From an uncultured Oscillospiraceae bacterium (GTDB lineage Bacteria; Bacillota; Clostridia; Oscillospirales; Oscillospiraceae), in contig CAJUFJ010000030.1 of the NCBI GenBank assembly GCA_910585815.1, forward strand, positions 1-42,035: a stretch of DNA of 42,035 nt. Direction: 5' to 3'. The notes below the pieces were generated by a model. That model did not search any database, had not been told where the DNA came from, and saw only the letters and a program-made list of their open reading frames with translations. The position numbers were made by a program, and so were the translations under genes. Shown piece after piece: positions 37,173 through 42,035 of this stretch; the stretch's first letter is position 1, and every line of letters starts with the position of its first letter.

Positions 37173-37198
37173 CCAACTGCTTGGAAGGAGGTAACCTA

Positions 37199-37243
37199 AT
37201 GAGCAACATCAAAGAACGCCTTAATGACGTCTTCGGCTGGTGA
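37199..37243 (+). CDS. 14-aa peptide between repressor and coiled-coil gene
   Basis: Strong site GGAGGTAACCTA before ATG; reads MSNIKERLNDVFGW. Could be a leader peptide, a signalling or repressor-modulating peptide, or a remnant. Confidence 0.35.
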   Translation: MSNIKERLNDVFGW

Positions 37244-37285
37244 CTCTGCCGCAAGGTCAGGCAGGGGTAAAGAAAGGAGAACAAT

Positions 37286-37645
37286 ATGAACAACGAAGCG
37301 AAGATTTTGGAAATACTGGAACGAATGCAAGCTGACATGGCAAATATGAAAACCGACATGGCAGGTATGAAAACCGACATGGCAGGTATGAAAACCGACA
37401 TGGCAGGTATGAAAGAGCGGATCGACCAGATCGACGTCCGCTCTCAGCGGACCGCTGTCCTGATGGAGACTGAGGTAGAGCGTAAGCTCAATTTATTGTA
37501 TGAGGGCCACGGTCTGATTATGGAATCTCTGGACAAGCTGGCTACCAAGGACCGGGTGGAAAAGCTGGAGGATGAGATCATTGTCCTGAAAACGGCGTTT
37601 AAGACAATGAACCAGAGGATTGCCGAGCTGGAAAAGGCACAATAA
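37286..37645 (+). CDS. Coiled-coil protein with internal repeats, 119 aa
   Basis: AAAGGAG precedes ATG. Begins MNNEAKILEILERMQADMAN; the heptad MKTDMAG occurs three times (encoded by three exact 21-bp repeats at 37346-37408). A second coil fills the C-terminal half (KLEDEIIVLKTAFKTMNQRI). Similar proteins sit between repressor and integrase in other Firmicutes prophages; function unknown. Repeat number may vary between strains. Confidence 0.7.
   Translation: MNNEAKILEILERMQADMANMKTDMAGMKTDMAGMKTDMAGMKERIDQIDVRSQRTAVLMETEVERKLNLLYEGHGLIMESLDKLATKDRVEKLEDEIIVLKTAFKTMNQRIAELEKAQ
37346..37408 (+). repeat. Three tandem 21-bp repeats
   Basis: Exact tandem copies beginning at 37346, 37367 and 37388, in frame, each encoding MKTDMAG. 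Confidence 0.95.
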
Positions 37646-37720
37646 AACCGCCCCAAGTAGGGCGGAAAAGCCGCGAGATAGAGAAAGTCGGCTTGCCATA
37701 TGTAGAAAGGAGAAAGAACA

Positions 37721-38854
37721 ATGGCAAGGCGAGCAGAATTTTATTATGATGGCACCTATTATCGCAAACGTGTAAAATTAAAGTCAGGTGTTTGGAAGGA
37801 CGTCCGGGCTAAGAGCAAGGAGGAGCTGCGGAAAAAGCTCTACGATCTGGAGACCGCCCAGCGGATGGGCATTGTCCTGGACGACAAAACCACCGTGGCC
37901 GAGTTGGCAGCACAGTGGTTTAACAACCGGAAGGATAAGTGGTCGTATTCCCGCAAAGAAGACTACGTGAACGCCATCAACGTCCACATTTGTCCTTATA
38001 TCGGCGGTATGCTGGTGAAGGAGGTCAAGCCGGAGCACTGCCAGATGGTGCTCTCTAAAATGGCCCATCTGTCTAATTCCATGCAGTCCAAGACGGTAAC
38101 CACACTGAAACAGATTTTTGAGTGTGCAGAGGAAAATGGTTTGATTTTCCGGTCTCCCTGCAGTAAACTGAAAGCGGCAGGGGAGAGGAGCAAGGAAAAA
38201 ACGCCTCTCACCCCGGAGCAGTCCAAGGCCCTGTTGGAAGCCACCAAGGGCACCCGGGCCTACTTGTTCATCATGCTGGGCCTGTACGCCGGCCTGCGCC
38301 GGGAGGAGATATGCGGCCTGCGCTGGGTGGACGTGGACCTCACGGGTAACCCGCCTCACTTGACCGTAAACAACGCCGTGCGCTTTGAGGGCACAAAGGC
38401 GGTGTTTCCCTCCCCGCTGAAAACCAGGGCGGCCCACCGAACCATCCCGCTCCCCGCTGCTCTGGCAGCGGCTTTGGCCGAGGCGAAGAAGCAGACCAAA
38501 AGCGTGTTTGTTGTCCCCTCGGCCAATGGAGGCGTGGCAACGCCTCAGTCCGTTCGTAATCTAATGAAAATCATAGACCGGCGCCGGGCCTCGAACGTAG
38601 TTTCTCTAAACCAGGAGGACCAGAAACAGCCCCGAGGGCCCAAGATCGAACGGACACTGGATTTTAAGGTCACACCCCATCTGCTACGCCACACCTATTT
38701 GACCCGGCTCTGCGAATCTGGCCTGGACGTGAAAAAATGCCAGTATTTAGCAGGCCATGCAGACATAAAGGTAACATTAGGCATATACTGTCATGTAACA
38801 AATAACCGCCCCGAACAGCTTATCGAGGCGGTTGAAAAAGCTTTTACAGGTTAG
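37721..38854 (+). CDS. int: Tyrosine integrase, 377 aa
   Basis: Integrates the phage into tRNA-Val. An N-terminal arm-binding-like segment (AEFYYDGTYYRKRVKL) and a SAM-like core-binding domain (about 58-155) precede the catalytic domain with Arg193 (AGLRREEICGL), Lys234, His320-x-x-Arg323 (HLLRHTYLT), His346 (LAGHADI) and Tyr356. All catalytic residues are present. AAAGGAG before ATG. It is on the same strand as cI and may be co-expressed. attR lies 1.9 kb further on, beyond cassette D. Confidence 0.95.
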   Translation: MARRAEFYYDGTYYRKRVKLKSGVWKDVRAKSKEELRKKLYDLETAQRMGIVLDDKTTVAELAAQWFNNRKDKWSYSRKEDYVNAINVHICPYIGGMLVKEVKPEHCQMVLSKMAHLSNSMQSKTVTTLKQIFECAEENGLIFRSPCSKLKAAGERSKEKTPLTPEQSKALLEATKGTRAYLFIMLGLYAGLRREEICGLRWVDVDLTGNPPHLTVNNAVRFEGTKAVFPSPLKTRAAHRTIPLPAALAAALAEAKKQTKSVFVVPSANGGVATPQSVRNLMKIIDRRRASNVVSLNQEDQKQPRGPKIERTLDFKVTPHLLRHTYLTRLCESGLDVKKCQYLAGHADIKVTLGIYCHVTNNRPEQLIEAVEKAFTG

Positions 38855-38858
38855 GTAC

Positions 38859-39650
38859 TTACCAGCCCCGGTTCTCCGGGGCTAAATTGTAGTCAATGGC
38901 CCCCTCCAGGTAATCCCGGAAATCCTCGTCGTAGAAAATGGCTTTCAGCGTGGAGCAGTCGTCCAGGTTGTACTCCTCCATGATCTTGAGGCGTTCATCC
39001 TCCAGCACCACCTCGAACTCCTTCTCAAGGAAGCGGTACAGCTGGGAAAGGATAGCGTTGTTGCTCATGCTGAACTTGCTGGACATCAGGTTCAGTTTGT
39101 CCGAGGCCGTGCGCATCCACCGCTTCATGTAGTCCCGGCCCGGGGGCTGGGCGGCCGGTTCGGCGTCCTTCGGCGGAGGAGACGGGAGTGCGGATACTGG
39201 AAAGGCGAAGGGGGCTGTTACCGCATCCTCCAGCGCCGTCACCCGGTCCTTGATTTCCCGGAGCTCACCAGCGACGGCCTCCCGGACGGCTGCGGCCAGC
39301 TGTGCCGTTGTCGCTGGGGTCATGTAGCCGCCGGTCTTGCGGATGGCCGGGATGATCTCGTCGGCGATTTTCGCCTGGAATTCCTCCGCTGCGCAGTTCT
39401 TCGCTTTCATCGCCAGGCGGTAGAAGATGTTTTCGGGGATGAAATCGGGGAGTTTTGCGCCATCGACACTCGTGTCGATGAATCCCAAATCCCCAAGATA
39501 CTTTTTTACACGGCTCCACTTAACACACTCGTTGCCGCTGGCAGCGGTCTCGGTAAACCCCAGCCCTCGGGCGACGGCCTCCAGTTTCAGGTAAGCGACG
39601 CCGTCCTTCTCGTAGCACTCCACGCCCTGGATGGTCATGATCTCGTTCAT
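38859..39650 (-). CDS. BRO-N antirepressor of cassette D, 263 aa
   Basis: Same architecture as the cassette B protein and near-identical outside residues 34-69, where GFTETAASGNECVKW and IDTSVDGAKLPDF replace the B sequence. C-terminal domain identical to cassette C including its last codons. The ATG at 39650 overlaps the 84-aa gene (ATGA). Stops 4 bases after the integrase stop, convergent to it, with no terminator between. Confidence 0.8.
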   Translation of the reverse strand: MNEIMTIQGVECYEKDGVAYLKLEAVARGLGFTETAASGNECVKWSRVKKYLGDLGFIDTSVDGAKLPDFIPENIFYRLAMKAKNCAAEEFQAKIADEIIPAIRKTGGYMTPATTAQLAAAVREAVAGELREIKDRVTALEDAVTAPFAFPVSALPSPPPKDAEPAAQPPGRDYMKRWMRTASDKLNLMSSKFSMSNNAILSQLYRFLEKEFEVVLEDERLKIMEEYNLDDCSTLKAIFYDEDFRDYLEGAIDYNLAPENRGW

Positions 39651-39901
39651 GCTACGCCCGCCCCCTTTCCACGGTGCTCCTCCAGCCATTTGCGAAGCTG
39701 GGCAATAACAGCTTCTACATCTTCTCCCAGACCCGTGCGGTACATCTCCGGGTCATCCAGCCGCGACTGCAAAGCTTGCAGTTGCCATTTGTAGTCTGAC
39801 ATTAAGTGGATATCGACCAGAGGGACAGGCTCCTCAGTTCTCGGGTCGTCCACATACCCGGTAATTGGATAGCTCCGCCCACAAATTTCTATGGTTTCCA
39901 T
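39647..39901 (-). CDS. Small conserved cassette protein, 84 aa (copy D)
   Basis: Differs from the 14594-14848 protein at only about seven positions, mostly in the first 35 residues. Start follows AAGGAGGTTTTAGAAAA. The AAGGAGGTT can pair with AACCTCC upstream, giving a possible Shine-Dalgarno-masking hairpin. Confidence 0.75.
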   Translation of the reverse strand: METIEICGRSYPITGYVDDPRTEEPVPLVDIHLMSDYKWQLQALQSRLDDPEMYRTGLGEDVEAVIAQLRKWLEEHRGKGAGVA

Positions 39902-39951
39902 TTTTCTAAAACCTCCTTGATTTCCCCCGGAGGTTCGGCTATAATAGATTT

Positions 39952-40020
39952 AGCCTCCTTCGGGTGGTGATGTAGGACACTCGCGTTTGCTTGTCAGGGC
40001 AGCGGGTGTCCTGCTTTTTT
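39952..40020 (+). ncRNA. Convergent small RNA, cassette D, first unit
   Basis: Promoter TTGATT (39917), 17 bp, TATAAT (39940). About 69 nt: a CCTCC-TTCG-GGTGG hairpin, then GGACACTCGC/GCGGGTGTCC and TTTTTT whose end carries the stop codon of the RHH gene at 40019 on the other strand. P22 sar RNA has nearly the same length and position. Confidence 0.7.
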
Positions 40021-40150
40021 ACGCCTCAAAATACTCTGAGCATATCATCCGTACCAGAGCAGCTAACGAGATATTCTTCCGCTCTGCTTCCTTTTGGAGT
40101 TTTTCGTATAGCTCAGACGGCATTTTGATATTTAGTGCGCGGTCGTTCAC
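40019..40150 (-). CDS. Ribbon-helix-helix regulator, cassette D, 43 aa
   Basis: GTG start at 40150 after GAGGAGGTGAGACG. RHH core: NDRALNIKMPSELYEKLQKE and ISLAALVRMICSEYFEA, Arc-like in size. Promoter lies within a perfect 12-bp inverted repeat, so self-repression is likely. It precedes the 84-aa and antirepressor genes as arc precedes ant in P22. Confidence 0.8.
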   Translation of the reverse strand: MNDRALNIKMPSELYEKLQKEAERKNISLAALVRMICSEYFEA

Positions 40151-40161
40151 CGTCTCACCTC

Positions 40162-40199
40162 CTCGCTACAATATTACTACAACTATTGTAGCGAGTCAA
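40162..40199 (-). promoter_or_regulatory. Promoter and operator of the 40019-40150 RHH gene
   Basis: CTCGCTACAATA (40162-40173) is perfectly inverted as TATTGTAGCGAG (40184-40195). Minus promoter: TTGACT (40194-40199), 17 bp, TAATAT (40171-40176), inside the operator. Confidence 0.85.
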
Positions 40200-40279
40200 G
40201 AGGTTTTTCAAAAAATTTTCTTCTCTATTATAGCAGACCTCCTGTTGATTTCCCCCGGAGGTTCGGCTATAATAGATTT

Positions 40280-40347
40280 AGCCTCCTTCGGGTGGTGATT
40301 GGAGTAGTCCGGGACTTGTTCAGGGTGACGGGCTACTCTTATTTTTC
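40280..40347 (+). ncRNA. Convergent small RNA, cassette D, second unit
   Basis: Promoter TTGATT (40245), 17 bp, TATAAT (40268); first ~55 bp nearly identical to the unit at 39917. Terminator GAGTAGTCCG/CGGGCTACTC then TTATTTTT, which overlaps the stop of the RHH gene at 40339. Confidence 0.7.
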
Positions 40348-40515
40348 TTTGACCCGCTCATAGACCGCCCGAATACCTTGACGAATAACATCAGCTTTGC
40401 TTAATCCTGTTTTCTGACAACAGATTTCCAGCAGTCTAACATCTTCATCAGACATTCTGATTCTAGTGTCGTGCGTTTTAGGGTCTGTCGTGGGCCGTCC
40501 CGTACGTGGTGACAT
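40339..40515 (-). CDS. Ribbon-helix-helix regulator, cassette D, 58 aa
   Basis: ATG at 40515 after AAGGAGGTG. Starts MSPRTGRPTTDPKTHDTRIR, then the RHH helices SDEDVRLLEICCQKTG and SKADVIRQGIRAVYERV. Same family as 28997-29188 but with its own operator (40526-40570). With the 40019 gene it makes a double-RHH arrangement like Arc and Mnt. Confidence 0.85.
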   Translation of the reverse strand: MSPRTGRPTTDPKTHDTRIRMSDEDVRLLEICCQKTGLSKADVIRQGIRAVYERVKEK

Positions 40516-40525
40516 TTTACACCTC

Positions 40526-40574
40526 CTTTTGTGTTACCATAATTATATTATACATATGGTGATACAAAAGTCAA
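40526..40574 (-). promoter_or_regulatory. Promoter and operator of the 40339-40515 RHH gene
   Basis: CTTTTGTGTTACCATA (40526-40541) is inverted at 40555-40570 with two mismatches. Minus promoter: TTGACT (40569-40574), 16 bp, TATAAT (40547). Confidence 0.8.
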
Positions 40575-40627
40575 GAGGTTTTTCAAAAAAATATGCTGAG
40601 GATATTCCCCAGCCGTCCAGATTCACC

Positions 40628-40656
40628 TTGCAACTTTTGTCGAAATGTGCGATAAT
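40628..40656 (+). promoter_or_regulatory. Plus-strand promoter facing attR
   Basis: TTGCAA, 17 bp, GATAAT. No gene follows before attR; AAAAAGCGGCTTTTTT at 40749-40762 could terminate it. The rest of 40575-40769 holds the arm-type repeat and nothing else that I recognise. Confidence 0.4.
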
Positions 40657-40685
40657 GTATTTAAATTAACTGACCACTTTAAGGG

Positions 40686-40706
40686 TTCGGGGCAAAATTG
40701 GGGGCA
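40686..40706 (+). repeat. GGGGCA repeats, probable integrase arm-type sites (right)
   Basis: TTCGGGGCA-AAATTG-GGGGCA, 19 of 21 identical to 176-196. Confidence 0.55.
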
Positions 40707-40769
40707 AAATAGATATGAGATATTTGTTATCCCCTTGCAGCATAAGAAAAAGCGGCTTTTTTAGGGTAG

Positions 40770-40816
40770 GCCTCACACGCGAGAGGTCACAGATTCGAAT
40801 TCTGTTGTCTCCACCA
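40770..40816 (+). repeat. attR core
   Basis: Exact 47-bp copy of the tRNA 3' part at 27-73. Here the upstream sequence does not form a tRNA, so it is a remnant. Confidence 0.95.
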
Positions 40817-40820
40817 CTGT

Positions 40821-40864
40821 AGACAAAACCTGCGTTTAACGATAGTTATACGCAGGTTTTGTCT
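40821..40864 (+). terminator. Original host terminator of the tRNA-Val gene
   Basis: AGACAAAACCTGCGT pairs perfectly with ACGCAGGTTTTGTCT, a few bases after attR. Before integration it would have followed the tRNA. Confidence 0.8.
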
Positions 40865-41001
40865 ATGATTAGTAAAAATATATCAAATTCTCGGCATAAA
40901 ATTGGCCACAATTACATATCGCGGGTATCAGCAAGTAGATTTAAGGAGAGCGGCTCTCTCTTAAACCTGCTTTTATTTATGTTTAAGAGAGGACAACGAT
41001 T

Positions 41002-41115
41002 ATGAAACTTCCATATGGCTATGTTTTGGTTGGTGAGGAAATCACCATGCACGAAGAAAAAGCAGCTGTTGTCCGCAGCATATTTGAGTATTATCGGGTG
41101 TTAACAGAAAGTTGA
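41002..41115 (+). pseudogene. Fragment of a serine-recombinase gene, 37 codons
   Basis: Reads MKLPYGYVLVGEEITMHEEK and AAVVRSIFEYY, then leaves the family and stops. This matches an internal, Recombinase-domain-like part of element-encoded recombinases, here truncated at about 41095 where it meets the radical SAM gene in the other strand. GAGAGGACAACG precedes ATG. Confidence 0.6.
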
Positions 41116-41692
41116 ATGTTACCTGAGATCCCCGCATCAGCAACGACAGAGAAAACTGCTTAAGATCATTCGTTGTCGCTATGGACGGATGGTCCGGAAT
41201 GATTTGATGACGCTCTGCATCAGATGAGCCGTACAGCGAAATAAAATAATGCACGTTGTCAGAAAGTCTTAGTGCATCTTCAAAATTATTGCGAATACCT
41301 ACCGTGGTAATATAAAAGCGGTCAATTATGTCGGAGAAGTGCTGAACACACTGAGAAACAGCGATCAAATTCAATAAAGGTTCTTCATGTCCTGAAAAAC
41401 TCAAAATATCAATGTGCACACCTTTGATTGAACAAATGTTAAGAACATATGAAGCAATCTCTATCAATTCTTCCCCTGTCATATTCCGTATGTAGGGGAG
41501 AACGGAATGTGTTGTTGCACAAAAATGGCAACCTACAGGACAGCCGACCTGAGATCGCATACAAATATGTGTTCTATTCATTCCCGACCCACAATAGTAG
41601 AAAAAAGCTACTTCAATTACCACATCGTCATGTAGCGCCATAAGCAATTTGATACCATTCTCGCATTCTATTCGATTAACTTTGCGAACCAT
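41042..41692 (-). pseudogene. Truncated RlmN/Cfr-like radical SAM gene, 216 aa
   Basis: AAAGGAG precedes ATG. The radical SAM cluster motif CxxxCxxC occurs in SQVGCPVGCHFCATT; SFSGHEEPLLN and FYITTVGIRN correspond to RlmN-type motifs. The family's C-terminal part is missing: after VTFNFLLTPD the frame runs into the antisense of the recombinase fragment. RlmN/Cfr enzymes methylate 23S rRNA A2503, but this copy is probably inactive or altered. Promoter TTGATA, 17 bp, TACTTT lies upstream near 41740. Confidence 0.6.
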
Positions 41693-41793
41693 ACAAATCT
41701 CCTTTCTTAAAGTACCACAGACTTTTTGCTATATCAAGGATGTATGGGTATAATATAGCTGCTAAAAAACGCCACATACAGGGCAACTATACT

Positions 41794-42035
41794 ATGAGCA
41801 GTATAACATTTGGTGTTGAAAATGAAAAGCATTTTTCCTCAAGGATTCAAAATTTTTTCAAGGAGTATCAGAGCAGCAACATCTTGAAGAAAGTACAACC
41901 CATACAAAAAGCAGGACTTCTCTATTGTTACGCTGATTCAGTACCTGTTCTGCCTCATTTTATGACCACGCTAGATTCTCGGTAGTGTCAAGATTATTTC
42001 GCAAATTAGTATGCAGACTCTGGTCGGAATGAAAT
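41794..42035 (+). pseudogene. IS4-type transposase fragment with frameshift
   Basis: Starts MSSITFGVENEKHFSSRIQN then FFKEYQSSNILKKVQ, like the N-terminus of IS4-family transposases from Clostridia. Around 41915 the reading must change frame to continue as FSIVTLIQYLFCLIL, then a stop. Degraded, and cut by the window end. Confidence 0.55.

Noticed and set aside
1..42035. CRISPR array
   Set aside because: No regularly spaced repeats of 24-40 bp with unique spacers; the tandem and inverted repeats seen are explained otherwise.

Overview
The window is an almost complete temperate siphovirus prophage of about 40.8 kb in a Bacillota chromosome, most likely a gut Clostridia (Oscillospiraceae-like) host. 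That host call is inferred from the GC-rich phage genes, the Shine-Dalgarno-driven ATGA-coupled operons and the family resemblances; no marker gene is present. The prophage sits in a tRNA-Val(CAC) gene whose 3' 47 bp recur at the far end (27-73 and 40770-40816). The first three tRNA bases lie outside the window. To the right of the attachment site is AT-richer host DNA carrying mobile-element debris.

Layout. Left end (76-1320): two XRE regulators and a zinc-ribbon protein. From 25.9 kb down to 1.3 kb, all on the minus strand, runs the late operon: HNH, TerS, TerL, portal, prohead protease, HK97-type capsid, connectors, phi13-type tail tube, tail chaperone with a -1 frameshift, tape measure, tail tip and fibre, a triple-HTH sigma-like protein, holin and C39-SLH endolysin. 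From 33.9 to 25.9 kb, also minus, runs the early operon: HTH proteins, an Hfq-like Sm protein, a lytic transglycosylase, a replication initiator, a DnaB helicase, a HUH Rep-like protein and a KTR protein. From 33.9 to 38.9 kb lies the lysogeny and accessory region: HicAB, DUF2829/Tad2-like and small membrane proteins, cro/cI with palindromic operators, and integrase.

The unusual part is a set of antirepressor cassettes at four places. A and B (13.8-16.9 kb) are tandem between tail chaperone and tape measure, C (27.6-30.06 kb) lies inside the early operon, and D (38.86-40.57 kb) lies between integrase and attR. B, C and D carry antirepressors with near-identical C-termini and different N-terminal BRO domains. 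They sit downstream of small ribbon-helix-helix or other small regulators with their own palindromic operators. Between regulator and downstream gene there is repeatedly a plus-strand, convergent small-RNA unit: a sigma-70-type promoter (16-18 bp spacer) beside the downstream gene's Shine-Dalgarno, and an intrinsic terminator at or over the upstream gene's stop codon. I count seven: five in the cassettes, one next to the hfq-like gene and one before the replication initiator. The architecture recalls phage P22 immI (arc/mnt/ant with the sar antisense RNA), but multiplied and combined with a phage-borne Hfq. Promoters, terminators, operators and repeats were read directly from the sequence; the functions of the RNAs and cassettes are inference.
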